Below are positions 43,449-52,430 of a DNA stretch of 64,000 nt, piece after piece. The position numbers and the translations under genes were made by a program. Source of the stretch: Lachnospiraceae bacterium (lineage in GTDB: Bacteria > Bacillota > Clostridia > Lachnospirales > Lachnospiraceae). Each line of letters starts with the position of its first letter. Position 1 is the stretch's first letter. The notes beneath the pieces were generated by a model. That model ran no database searches, was not told where the DNA came from, and saw only the letters and a program-made list of their open reading frames with translations. The stretch lies in the NCBI GenBank assembly GCA_021769135.1, contig JAETTM010000011.1, positions 1 to 64,000 of the forward strand, written 5' to 3'.

Positions 43449-45020
43449 ATGTATAAGTTTCTTGTAGCAGAGGACAGTAAAGTGATACTGAGGGATATTG
43501 TGCATCTTATTAGGGAAAGCGGATACGAAGCGGAAATAGAAACAGCCTATGACGGGGAAACAGCGTTGGAAATCCTAAAAGGTTTTGCGCCGGATATTAT
43601 AGTGACGGATATTAAAATGCCGATGGTTGACGGATTGTCATTGATTCAGAGGGCAAAGGCGATGTATCCGGGCGTAAAATGTGTAATTGTCAGCGGATAC
43701 GGGGATTTTATTTTCACCCATGAAGCGCTTATGCTGCAGGTGGACGACTATGTGATGAAGCCCATAGACGGGGAGGAATTCGGGGAAATATTGCGGAAGC
43801 TGACAAAGGAAACGGATTGCCGCAGGGTGCAGATGGAGGAGGCGGCATTGCAGAGAATGGTTCATGGGGAAGAAGGGGAACCGAGGAAGCTTGTCTATGG
43901 GGAAGAAGGGGCATTGCGGAAGCAGGCACAGGCGGACGAAACATCGGCCGGGAAGCTGTGGAACGGCAGCTATATGCTTGTATTGATACGGGCGGGGCTT
44001 TTTTATCAGTATGCGGCTCCTTTGTCGAAGGAAATGGTGAACGGGATTCTGGAACGGGATGGCTCGAAGCCGGAGTTCTGGACGGTGAATACCAGATGGA
44101 GCAATGAAAAGGTTCTGATATTTGATATGGAAGGAAGACAGAGGGAATATGTTTTGCAGCAAAGCGCCATTTTATTGTCGGAGCTGAAAAAGGAATACAG
44201 GAGAGTAAATATTATCTGTTCGGGGGAACTTAGGGATATCGGACAGCTCCATGCCCAGTACAGCCGGCTTTCGGTCAGCCTGGGGCGGAAAGTGATGTTG
44301 GACGAGAGCAGGATTTACGATGACGGGCGGCAGCCGGATGAGCGGAAGATGTATATCAGGCGGAAAGAGGAAATTGAAGTATTCCGCAGAAAAATGGAAA
44401 AGATTCTAAAAAGCCGGGCTGTGGAGGATTACCGGACGGAAATCCATAAAAATATTCTCCATTGGGGAAAAATGGGGTATAGCGTTACCGTATTGCGCAA
44501 GTTCCTGCTGGTGCTTTTGGATGAAATGTTTACGGTGGCGGGTATTGGTTCGGGATGGATTGAAGAGCCGGGCACTATGGCGGATAAGATGCTGAACGAA
44601 TGCGGGAAGCTGGAGGAACTGGAGGAATGCCTGCAGGGATATGGGGAATTCCTGGCGGCGGGGAAAGAGGAAAAGGGCGGGATATCCATTGAGGTGGCGC
44701 AGAAGCTGACGGAATATATGCAGGCAAATTTGTACAAAAATCTGTCTTTGCAGGAGATAGCGGATGATTTTAACATTTCCTCATCATATATCTGCCGTAT
44801 TTTCAAAGTTTACTACAGCGATACCCCGATTAGCTATTATAACAGGCTGAAAATCGAGGAAGCGAAAAAAATGCTGGATGAATACCGGAATATGAGGGTG
44901 AAGGATGTGGCGGAACTGCTGGGCTTCAGCGACCAGTATTATTTCAGCAAGGTATTCAAACAGCAGTATGGGGTCAGCCCTCTTGTGTACAGGACGCAGG
45001 TGCAGGAAGAGGAGGGGTGA
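43449..45020 (+). CDS. Response regulator with AraC DNA-binding domain, YesN type
   Basis: 523 aa. Receiver domain residues 1-125 with the acidic pair ED near 9-10, phospho-Asp near 53 in VTDIKMPMVDGL, and CVIVSGYGDF with the conserved Ser/Thr position. Its long linker contains a Gly/Glu-rich stretch (HGEEGEPRKLVYGEEGALRK) near 140-158. C-terminal AraC domain near 425-523 (YKNLSLQEIADDFNISSSYICRIFK ... VKDVAELLGFSDQYYFSKVFKQQYGVSP). Expected to activate the ABC and glycosidase genes. RBS GGAGGAATAAGG overlaps the end of the kinase gene. Confidence 0.94.
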   Translation: MYKFLVAEDSKVILRDIVHLIRESGYEAEIETAYDGETALEILKGFAPDIIVTDIKMPMVDGLSLIQRAKAMYPGVKCVIVSGYGDFIFTHEALMLQVDDYVMKPIDGEEFGEILRKLTKETDCRRVQMEEAALQRMVHGEEGEPRKLVYGEEGALRKQAQADETSAGKLWNGSYMLVLIRAGLFYQYAAPLSKEMVNGILERDGSKPEFWTVNTRWSNEKVLIFDMEGRQREYVLQQSAILLSELKKEYRRVNIICSGELRDIGQLHAQYSRLSVSLGRKVMLDESRIYDDGRQPDERKMYIRRKEEIEVFRRKMEKILKSRAVEDYRTEIHKNILHWGKMGYSVTVLRKFLLVLLDEMFTVAGIGSGWIEEPGTMADKMLNECGKLEELEECLQGYGEFLAAGKEEKGGISIEVAQKLTEYMQANLYKNLSLQEIADDFNISSSYICRIFKVYYSDTPISYYNRLKIEEAKKMLDEYRNMRVKDVAELLGFSDQYYFSKVFKQQYGVSPLVYRTQVQEEEG

Positions 45021-45135
45021 AATCGGTTCAAAATATTCCTTCATGCCGTACAGTATATTCCATTTACCCTGAAATTTGCCATAGGTATAATCGAAGGAGA
45101 GAAGGGTAACTATGAACAGACCAAAGGAGGTTATT

Positions 45136-47595
45136 ATGAGTAATTACGGCATGAAAGCAGTGGAATTCGGACTGAAATACCGTCCGATGGAGATTGGGAA
45201 AAGGCGTTCGATTCTCCCTTATAAAAGCGTGAGCAGCCTATATCCGGCAAAGGCGGATGAGGATGTGCTTGTGACGGCCAACGGCAGGCAAAGGATAGAT
45301 ATCGTGGGAGACCCATATCATGAGCGGGTGATTTACCGGCGGGAGAGGATTATGGATATGCGTTGGAAGGATACGCCGGAACCGCCGGACGTGGCATACG
45401 CGATACCGGAGGCCAGAAAATATTTAAGGGAGGGGAAATTTGAGGAAGCTGCAAAGGTAATGGATAAGGCCACAAAAGAAGCGGGATATGACAAGTGGAT
45501 TGACAGCCGGCCCTTTGGCGTGGAATTTCCCAGGCTTCATCCGCGGCTCCATTCAGTAATTGAATTGTTGACGGATATAGAGGAAGGGAAGGACTGCCAT
45601 GACTATTTAAGGTATCTGGACATGATGACCGGGGAAGCGGTAGTCCGCTGCGAGGATGAAAAGGGGGGAGTTCTGCGCCGGTCTTTCGTTTCTTTTGACA
45701 AAGAAGCGGTGGTGCAGGAAATAAGCCGGTTGGACGGGAGCCAATTCCACATAAATATGCGCTTTGTGGCTCCGGGAGGGTATGATTTGCCCGATGATTT
45801 CGACCAGTTTGTGCTCGTTACCTATAATGACATGTACAAAATAGAAGGAAGCGATGTGGAAATCCGTACAACGCCGGACAGTTGTACCGTATCGCTGGCT
45901 TATGACCCCCAGTTCGGGGAGCGGGGCTACTGCTGCTGTTCCGTAATACGCACGGACGGAGCGGCATCCGGCCGGGAAGGGGGCTACATAGAAATAAAGG
46001 ATGCCCGAAAAGTGACGATAATTTCCCGCACCATGAAATATGAGGAATCGTACCGCCATTCCCTTGGGGAGGAAGTGCTGGAAGAGGTCAGAAAGATTCA
46101 GGATTCCTATGAGGATATGCTTGAGGCCAACCGGGCCTATCTGGAACCGATGATGGAACGTTCCAAGGCGGAATTCGGCGGAGACTGGGCGATGGCGGCG
46201 GAGGAACTGCTGAACGAGCAGCATGGGGGCGGGGAATTAAGCCCCATGATGATGGAAAAACTGTATGATATGGGACGGTTTTTCATGATTACGGATACAG
46301 GGGATGACCCTCCATCACTGTTCCAGCATAACATAAATACCAATCTGCAGGTTTGCGCCGGGAATATGACCGGATTGCCGGAAATTATGGATACATATTT
46401 TAAATTTTATGAAGAAAAATTCGATGATTTCCGATTGAATGCAAAACGCTTTTACGGGGCCAGGGGTGTCCTTGGAAACATCCACTGCGACTATAATTCG
46501 GGGAAATTCTATCAGTTTTCCATCGTATATCCCCATTATTGCTGGACAGCGTGCCTGGGATGGATTTATAATGAATTCTGGGGGCATTACCTCGTTACCG
46601 GAGATAAAGATTTCCTGCGGGAACGGGTGGTGCCGGGTTTGAAAGAAATTGCCCTCTTTTATGAAGACTATCTTTCCGATGAGGATGAAAACGGCAAGGT
46701 AATGTTTTATCCCAGCTATTCCCCGGAAGACCCATCCATGAACGACTACCACGTGCCTTTCCCGAAGGGCGTATATGCCATGAATGTAAATTCCCTGATG
46801 GATGTCATGGTATGCCGTGAAGTGCTGGACAACCTGATGGAAGCGTGCGATATTCTGGGGTTGGAAGAGCCGGATTATCCGAAATGGAAGGAGCTAAGGG
46901 GGAAACTGCCCGATTATCTTTTGGATGAGGACGGGGCGGTGAAAGAATGGTCCTTCCGCTATTCCGGAGAGAACTATGACCACAGGCATGTATCCCACCA
47001 TTACGATATCTGGCCGGGACGCGCGATTTCGCCGGAGAAAACGCCGGAACTGGTGAAGCCCTTTATCCTGTCCAACCGGAAACGGGGGCACCAGGACGAT
47101 TCGGCCCATGGGGTAATCCATCGGTATTTCACGGCAGTAAGGCTGGGCGATTTGCCGGATGCCATGCATAATCTGCGTACGCTGATGGAACACGGATATG
47201 TAACGAGGACCTTAAATACGGTACATTACCCCTACAGGGTATTCTGCCCGGACCTTCTGGGAGCAATGCCCGCCATGCTGCTGGAAATGTTCGTATATTC
47301 CGACGAAGGCTTCATCAAGCTTCTCCCAGCCGTGCCAATGGATTTGGAGAAAGGAAGCCTGGAAGGGGTATGGCTCTACACATTTGCCAAGATAGAACGC
47401 CTGGCCTGGGATATAAAAGGAGGAAAAGCTTCCGCGGTTATTTCATCCATGGTAGACCAGAAAATAGAATTCTCCTTCCCCATGGGCTACAACGAGCTGC
47501 GGATAAACGGCAAACCACATGGCGAACCGGGTAATAGCTTTACCCTGGAATTCAAGAAAGGGGAAAAAGCCGAACTGGAATTCATACTGACGTAA
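45136..47595 (+). CDS. GH95-like glycoside hydrolase (alpha-L-fucosidase/galactosidase type)
   Basis: 819 aa from ATG 45136, 5 nt after AAAGGAGG; ATG 45112 would add 8 residues. Three parts: N-terminal beta domain, central (alpha/alpha)6 barrel and C-terminal beta domain. GH95-like features: HNINTNLQVC near 398 (the Asn-x-Asn of the catalytic region), SYSPEDPS near 528 (expected general acid Glu), HRHVSHHYDIWPG near 622, and DEGFIKLLPAVP near 730. The family hydrolyses alpha-1,2-L-fucosides and some alpha-L-galactosides. The INTNLQVC motif departs from the usual INxEMNYW, so specificity may differ. No signal peptide: acts on imported oligosaccharide. Confidence 0.8.
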   Translation: MSNYGMKAVEFGLKYRPMEIGKRRSILPYKSVSSLYPAKADEDVLVTANGRQRIDIVGDPYHERVIYRRERIMDMRWKDTPEPPDVAYAIPEARKYLREGKFEEAAKVMDKATKEAGYDKWIDSRPFGVEFPRLHPRLHSVIELLTDIEEGKDCHDYLRYLDMMTGEAVVRCEDEKGGVLRRSFVSFDKEAVVQEISRLDGSQFHINMRFVAPGGYDLPDDFDQFVLVTYNDMYKIEGSDVEIRTTPDSCTVSLAYDPQFGERGYCCCSVIRTDGAASGREGGYIEIKDARKVTIISRTMKYEESYRHSLGEEVLEEVRKIQDSYEDMLEANRAYLEPMMERSKAEFGGDWAMAAEELLNEQHGGGELSPMMMEKLYDMGRFFMITDTGDDPPSLFQHNINTNLQVCAGNMTGLPEIMDTYFKFYEEKFDDFRLNAKRFYGARGVLGNIHCDYNSGKFYQFSIVYPHYCWTACLGWIYNEFWGHYLVTGDKDFLRERVVPGLKEIALFYEDYLSDEDENGKVMFYPSYSPEDPSMNDYHVPFPKGVYAMNVNSLMDVMVCREVLDNLMEACDILGLEEPDYPKWKELRGKLPDYLLDEDGAVKEWSFRYSGENYDHRHVSHHYDIWPGRAISPEKTPELVKPFILSNRKRGHQDDSAHGVIHRYFTAVRLGDLPDAMHNLRTLMEHGYVTRTLNTVHYPYRVFCPDLLGAMPAMLLEMFVYSDEGFIKLLPAVPMDLEKGSLEGVWLYTFAKIERLAWDIKGGKASAVISSMVDQKIEFSFPMGYNELRINGKPHGEPGNSFTLEFKKGEKAELEFILT

Positions 47596-47667
47596 TTGCC
47601 ACAATATGAAAAGAGACCTTATTTTTAAAGCTGCAAGACTATCGCAGGCAATCAAAAAATCAATAAC

Positions 47668-47711
47668 CTAGGCTGAATATATGGCCCGAATATTCCCACA
47701 GCCTATATTTT
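47668..47711 (+). terminator. Possible terminator between GH95-like and GH127 genes
   Basis: TAGGCTG ... cAGCCTA followed by TATTTTTTC, with an inner GAATATA/AATATTC pairing. Its position argues against the far-upstream start of the GH127 frame. Confidence 0.5.
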
Positions 47712-47755
47712 TTCAAGAACCGATTTATCAAACAGGAAGGAGTACGCCCAAAAAT

Positions 47756-49765
47756 ATGAATCATATGGAAATAAGCAGACCAATAGAAATCCGGAATGCA
47801 CCAATCAAAGACCGTTTCTGGAGCAGATACCAGGAACTGGTGCGCAACACAGTGCTCCCGTACCAATGGGAGGTTCTCAATGACAGAATGCCCGATGCCG
47901 CGCCCAGCCATGCGGTGCAAAATTTCAGGATTGCCGCAGGGCTGGAGGAAGGCAGCTTTTATGGGGAAGTCTTTCAGGACAGCGATTTGGCAAAATGGCT
48001 GGAAGCTGCCTCCTATTGCCTGGAGGGCAAGGCAAATCCGGAACTGGAAAACATTATGGACAATGTCATTGATATTATCGTGAAGGCGCAGCAGGATGAC
48101 GGCTACCTGGATACATATTTTACGGCAGGAAGGCGGGATAAGGAATGGACGAACCTGTATGAATGCCATGAAATGTACTGTGCAGGCCATATGATGGAAG
48201 CGGCGGCGGCATATTATAAGGCAACGGGAAAGCGGAAACTGCTGGATGCGATGTGCCGTTGCGCCAGCCATATCGCCGGGCAGTTCGGGGAAGATGAGGG
48301 AAAGAAACGGGGATATCCGGGCCATCAGGAAATAGAACTGGCCCTGGTGAAGCTATATGAGGCGACAGGAACGGAAGAATACCTGAAATTAGCCTCCTTT
48401 TTTCTGGAAGAGAGGGGAAAGGAGCCGAATTATTTTCTGGAAGAGTGGGAGACAACCCGCAGAAAACGTACGTTTAAGACGGACATGCCCACAGAAGCCC
48501 CCAATCTTTTTTATAATCAATCCCACAAGGCGGTATATGGACAGGACAGTGCGGTGGGGCACGCCGTCAGGGCGATGTACATGTATACGGCTATGTCGGA
48601 TGTGGCCAGGATAGAAGGGAACGAAGAAATGTACCGGGCATGCAGGAGGCTGTGGGAGGATGTAACGAATCGCCAGATGTACATTACAGGCGCAGTGGGC
48701 TCCACCCCTACGGGGGAAGCATTTACCTTTGCTTATGACCTCCCCAATGAAACGGCTTATGCGGAAACCTGCGCATCCATAGGGCTGATTTTTTTCGCGC
48801 ACCGTATGCAGAGGATGGATATGGATGGCGTATACGGGGATGTAATGGAAAGGGCCTTATACAATGTAGTGCTGGGCGCTATGTCGGGCGATGGGAAACA
48901 GTTCCTTTATGTGAACCCTCTGGAAATATGGCCGGAAGCCAGTGAGAAAAATCCCCAGCGCAGCCATGTGAAGCCCGTCCGCCAGAAATGGTTCGGCTGT
49001 GCATGCTGCCCGCCCAACATCGCCAGGCTGCTGGCTTCGCTGGGGCAGTATATTTATTCCTGGGCAGGGAAATACGGCTGCGTGGGAAAGCCTTTCGCGG
49101 ATAATCGGGAAGATATGCTTTACATACATCTTTACATAGCGGGTGAGGGAACGATTGAAACGGAACGTGGAAAATACAAGGTGGAGCAGGAAGGCAATTA
49201 TCCGTGGGAAGAGGAAATCCGGTTAACCATCCATGAGGTGCCTGGGGAGAAAGCGGGGATTGCGCTGCGGATTCCGGGGTGGTGCCGCAGCGCGGCGGTG
49301 GAACGCAACGGACAGCCGGCCTTCTATAGGATGGAAAAAGGGTATGCCTATTTGGAGAAAGGAGTGAAGGCGGGAGATGAAATCCGCTTGACCCTTTCCA
49401 TGCCTGTGGAACTTATACAAGCCAACCCCAAAGTCCGGGCGGACGCGGGAAAGGCGGCCATTCAGAGGGGGCCTGTCATATATTGCCTGGAACAGGAGGA
49501 TAATGGGGAGAACCTGTCAGCGTTAAGGCTGGATGCGGGCGGCAGGATGGAAGTGGTATATAATAAGCTGGCATTTTCTGCTGCCTTATTTGAGCAGATA
49601 CCTGTAGTTGTGGCCAAAGGCTTTCGGACTGCAGAGGATGGCTGGGAAGGCAGTTTATACCGCCCGTATGTGCCGCAGGAGAAGGAAGTGGAAATAAAAG
49701 CTATACCATATTTTTTATGGGGAAATAGAAAACCGGGGGAAATGCTTGTCTGGGTGCGGGTATGA
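47756..49765 (+). CDS. GH127 beta-L-arabinofuranosidase
   Basis: 669 aa from ATG 47756; the RBS GGAAGGAG lies 13 nt upstream. Family GH127 (model enzyme HypBA1 of Bifidobacterium) releases beta-L-arabinofuranose using a cysteine nucleophile held by zinc. Expected residues are present at almost the same numbering: acid/base Glu near 320 (PTGEAFTF), AETC near 336-338 (zinc Glu and Cys), and FGCACCPPN near 411-418 (the C-x-CC zinc/nucleophile cluster). No signal peptide, so cytoplasmic. Substrates are plant arabinans/extensin glycans. Between GH95-like and GH43 genes. Confidence 0.93.
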   Translation: MNHMEISRPIEIRNAPIKDRFWSRYQELVRNTVLPYQWEVLNDRMPDAAPSHAVQNFRIAAGLEEGSFYGEVFQDSDLAKWLEAASYCLEGKANPELENIMDNVIDIIVKAQQDDGYLDTYFTAGRRDKEWTNLYECHEMYCAGHMMEAAAAYYKATGKRKLLDAMCRCASHIAGQFGEDEGKKRGYPGHQEIELALVKLYEATGTEEYLKLASFFLEERGKEPNYFLEEWETTRRKRTFKTDMPTEAPNLFYNQSHKAVYGQDSAVGHAVRAMYMYTAMSDVARIEGNEEMYRACRRLWEDVTNRQMYITGAVGSTPTGEAFTFAYDLPNETAYAETCASIGLIFFAHRMQRMDMDGVYGDVMERALYNVVLGAMSGDGKQFLYVNPLEIWPEASEKNPQRSHVKPVRQKWFGCACCPPNIARLLASLGQYIYSWAGKYGCVGKPFADNREDMLYIHLYIAGEGTIETERGKYKVEQEGNYPWEEEIRLTIHEVPGEKAGIALRIPGWCRSAAVERNGQPAFYRMEKGYAYLEKGVKAGDEIRLTLSMPVELIQANPKVRADAGKAAIQRGPVIYCLEQEDNGENLSALRLDAGGRMEVVYNKLAFSAALFEQIPVVVAKGFRTAEDGWEGSLYRPYVPQEKEVEIKAIPYFLWGNRKPGEMLVWVRV

Positions 49766-49881
49766 AAGGAAAACCGGGAAAAGTGGATGATTCGGACTAT
49801 GGTTTAGGCATGAAGCGGGAAATAATAGAAATGGCTGCGCCGGTGGCAGGCAGATGGGAGGGCGTTTATGGTACATTATAA
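49762..49881 (+). CDS. Possible 39-aa ORF linking GH127 and GH43 genes
   Basis: ATG 49762 overlaps the GH127 stop (ATGA) and the frame ends at 49879-49881, 14 nt inside the GH43 gene. Product begins MKGKPGKVDDSDYGLGMKRE. Could be a coupling ORF rather than a functional peptide. No homology recognised and no separate RBS is clear. Confidence 0.25.
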   Translation: MKGKPGKVDDSDYGLGMKREIIEMAAPVAGRWEGVYGTL

Positions 49882-51433
49882 GAATCCTGTAATTCCGGGG
49901 TTTTATCCGGACCCAAGCATATGCAGAAAAGGGGAAGATTACTATCTGGTAAACAGTTCTTTTGAGTATTTTCCGGGGATTCCGTTGTTTCACAGCAGGA
50001 ACCTGGTGCAGTGGGAGCAGATTGGCCATGTGCTCACGAGGAAAACTCAGGCTGTGCTGGATAACTGCCCTGCTTCTGGCGGAATTTGGGCACCCACAAT
50101 ACGATATCAGGAAGGCAGGTTTTATGTATCCGCCACCAATTTCAGCCATGGAGGAAATTTTTTCGTGTGGACCGATGACATATACGGGGAATGGTCCGAG
50201 CCGGTGTGGGTTTCTCAAGGAGGAATTGACCCGTCTTTATTTTTCGACGATGACGGCTGCGTATATTTTGCCAGCACTTATGATTTGCCCGATGGTCAGG
50301 CTATCGGGCAGTGCCAAATAGATATCAAGAGCGGGGAACGGTTGTCGGAAACGAGAATCATATGGGAAGGCAGCGGAGGAAAATATCCGGAAGGCCCCCA
50401 CATGTTTCGGAAGAACGGCTGGTATTATCTGATGGCCGCAGAGGGCGGAACGGAATATGGGCATATGGTGACAATTGCCAGAGGGAAATCCCCATGGGGA
50501 TCATTCCAAAGCTGCCCGGGTAATCCGATTCTTACCCACAGGGATACAATGCTGCACCATTTTCAGGCGGTGGGGCACGGGGATATGGTAGATACCCCGG
50601 ACGGGGATACATGGATGGTGTTCCACGGAATACGGACTACCCAGTATATGCTTCACCATCTTGGCAGGGAAACCATGCTGGCACCGGTTGCATGGAATGA
50701 AGAGGGCTGGCCGGTGGTAAATGACGGGAGGCCCATCCTTGAAGATATGGAAGGGGTACGGCTGCAGGAAGAAGCGCAAAATGGGAGCGGAGAGATAAAG
50801 ACAGGGAATGCAAATGCGAAAACAGGGGAGGAGGATGAAAAGTGCGAAGGGGATTTCTTCGATAAGGAATTGCCTGTCAGGTGGAACTATTTAAGAAACC
50901 CCGATATGAGCAAATATAGCCTTACCCAGCGCCCCGGATGGCTAAAGCTGACAGGAAGCGACGCGAAGCTGGACGATTTGGCTTCCCCTACATTCGCAGG
51001 CAGGCGGCAGCAGCATTTCGATATGACGGCAAGCGTATGGCTGGAGACTGAACCGGAGGGAGAGGAAGACGCAGCCGGGTTAACGGTTTTCCACACGAAC
51101 GAGCATCATTATGATTTGATGGTGACCAAAAGAGAAGGAAAGCGATGCGCAATATTGAGAAAACGGGTGGGGGATATGAAAACGGAGAGCAGGCCGTTTG
51201 TTCTACAGGAGAAGGGCGCTTTGCTCTTAAGAGTGTCATCCGACAAGCTGGAATACCGCTTTTTTGCGGGGAAGGATGAAAACAGTTTAAAACCGCTGGG
51301 GAGCGGGCGCACACAGCTGCTTTCCACGGAGTGCATGGTCATGACCTTTACAGGCTGCTATGTGGGGGTATTTGCGGAAGGCGCATGCAACGGATGGTTT
51401 CATGGGTTTGAATATCGGCCCGGCCAAAATTGA
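49868..51433 (+). CDS. GH43 family glycosidase (beta-xylosidase/alpha-L-arabinofuranosidase)
   Basis: 521 aa. Five-bladed beta-propeller plus C-terminal beta-sandwich. Catalytic triad of the family: Asp15 (GFYPDPS), Asp near 120 (GGIDPSLFF) and Glu near 175 (YPEGPHMF). The C-terminal domain from about 335 (PVRWNYLRNPDMSKYSLTQRPGWLKL) is the GH43 subfamily 11/12-like beta-sandwich. A short acidic insert (SGEIKTGNANAKTGEEDEKCEG) joins the two. No signal peptide. RBS GGGAGGG. It completes the intracellular glycosidase set. Confidence 0.92.
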   Translation: MVHYKNPVIPGFYPDPSICRKGEDYYLVNSSFEYFPGIPLFHSRNLVQWEQIGHVLTRKTQAVLDNCPASGGIWAPTIRYQEGRFYVSATNFSHGGNFFVWTDDIYGEWSEPVWVSQGGIDPSLFFDDDGCVYFASTYDLPDGQAIGQCQIDIKSGERLSETRIIWEGSGGKYPEGPHMFRKNGWYYLMAAEGGTEYGHMVTIARGKSPWGSFQSCPGNPILTHRDTMLHHFQAVGHGDMVDTPDGDTWMVFHGIRTTQYMLHHLGRETMLAPVAWNEEGWPVVNDGRPILEDMEGVRLQEEAQNGSGEIKTGNANAKTGEEDEKCEGDFFDKELPVRWNYLRNPDMSKYSLTQRPGWLKLTGSDAKLDDLASPTFAGRRQQHFDMTASVWLETEPEGEEDAAGLTVFHTNEHHYDLMVTKREGKRCAILRKRVGDMKTESRPFVLQEKGALLLRVSSDKLEYRFFAGKDENSLKPLGSGRTQLLSTECMVMTFTGCYVGVFAEGACNGWFHGFEYRPGQN

Positions 51434-51449
51434 TATGGGATTATGGCAT

Positions 51450-51496
51450 GGAAAAACTGCCTATCTTGTTCAGAAAGCAGGATAGGCGGTTTTTCC
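51450..51496 (+). terminator. Terminator closing the glycan locus
   Basis: GGAAAAACTGCCTATC - 15 nt - GATAGGCGGTTTTTCC, 15-bp nearly perfect stem containing its own T run; symmetric, so bidirectional. Confidence 0.8.
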
Positions 51497-51524
51497 AAAA
51501 GAAAGCTTTGCCAGTCATATATGT

Positions 51525-51758
51525 TCAAGATGATATCCAGATTTCGTTTCTGGAGGTCAAAATTGAATAAATCTGCTCTACATCGTAATTTCCCGCCTGT
51601 TGTTGAGCATTGATGATTTTTTCGATTTCGGGAAGTTCTTCTTCCAATTCTTCAGCAATGACTGCAGGTGATTTGCTTTTCTGGAGTTTTTTACATACAG
51701 CCTGTATCAACTGTACTTGCATGCCTTCCAATCTCATGTCAACAAATGCTTTACACAT
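51525..51758 (-). pseudogene. C-terminal remnant of a Rpn/PD-(D/E)XK nuclease-family transposase-like gene
   Basis: 77 aa frame: MCKAFVDMRLEGMQVQLIQAVCKKLQKSKSPAVIAEELEEELPEIEKII... It matches the C-terminal helical tail seen in Lachnospiraceae Rpn/PD-(D/E)XK proteins. The nuclease core is missing, replaced at about 51760 by other gene debris. Family call from memory of the tail; moderate certainty. Confidence 0.5.
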
Positions 51759-51769
51759 GCGGAAGGCCG

Positions 51770-51990
51770 ATAACCGGGCAAAGATACTGCGTTCTGGGGA
51801 GGGAAACTGCTCTGCAGGAAGTGGAATGGACGAAGGATGGGTGGCCGAAGCTGAAAGGGGAGGGCAATCTTCCCAGTAAGACGGTGGAAGTGGAGGCGGA
51901 TGGCATCCAGAAAAGAGGGCGGAAGGTATATTACGGTTTTCAGGATGGGAAAATGCCCTTTGAGTTTAGGACGCTGCGTGTGGCGCTGGA
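51770..51990 (+). pseudogene. GH43-type xylosidase remnant
   Basis: The frame reads GRETALQEVEWTKDGWPKL and VYYGFQDGKMPFEFRTLRVALE. This matches the segment after the propeller in GH43 xylosidases (compare LGRETMLAPVAWNEEGWPV in the intact gene at 49868, and the domain-boundary FxTLR motif). No start and no catalytic part. It is a leftover of a second GH43 gene next to the intact one. Confidence 0.6.
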
Positions 51991-52229
51991 GCCGGGGGTC
52001 GGCAGTGGTGCTCGGAAGCGGCTGCATCGGGCTTTGCATGGTGATGTCTCTGCGGGCCGGGGGGATGACCGAGATTTATGTATCCGAAGGCAATTCAGGC
52101 GGTGGCAAGCGGGCTGATACCTTTGAAAAAATCGTATCCCATGTGTATGATTTCAAGGATTGTATAGAGGCTATTAAATACAGCCTGAACTGTAAAGAAG
52201 ATGTGATTAAATCGGTGATTAAGTTTTGA
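51985..52229 (+). pseudogene. Zinc alcohol/polyol dehydrogenase remnant
   Basis: The frame reads VVLGSGCIGLCMVMSLRAGGMTEIYVSEG, the Rossmann start of a medium-chain dehydrogenase. It jumps to TFEKIVSHVYDFKDCIEAIKYSLNCKEDVIKSVIKF, the family C-terminus. About 150 internal residues and the N-terminal catalytic domain are missing. A sorbitol/xylitol-type dehydrogenase would fit a pentose locus. Confidence 0.65.
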
Positions 52230-52430
52230 TGACTTCTTCCATGGGCCTCAACCAATTTTCATAAAATTTTTTAAAAATCCTTTTTTGCCTTAGAATCGCA
52301 TAAAATGGGGGATTGAACGGTATTTCCCCCCATTTGCGCGGTGCATTAATGTTCTATCTTCCTGAATTTGCGGTATATTAATATTACATACGGGAAAAAA
52401 TTCTTTAAAGGTAAGAAGGGAGAACAAAAC

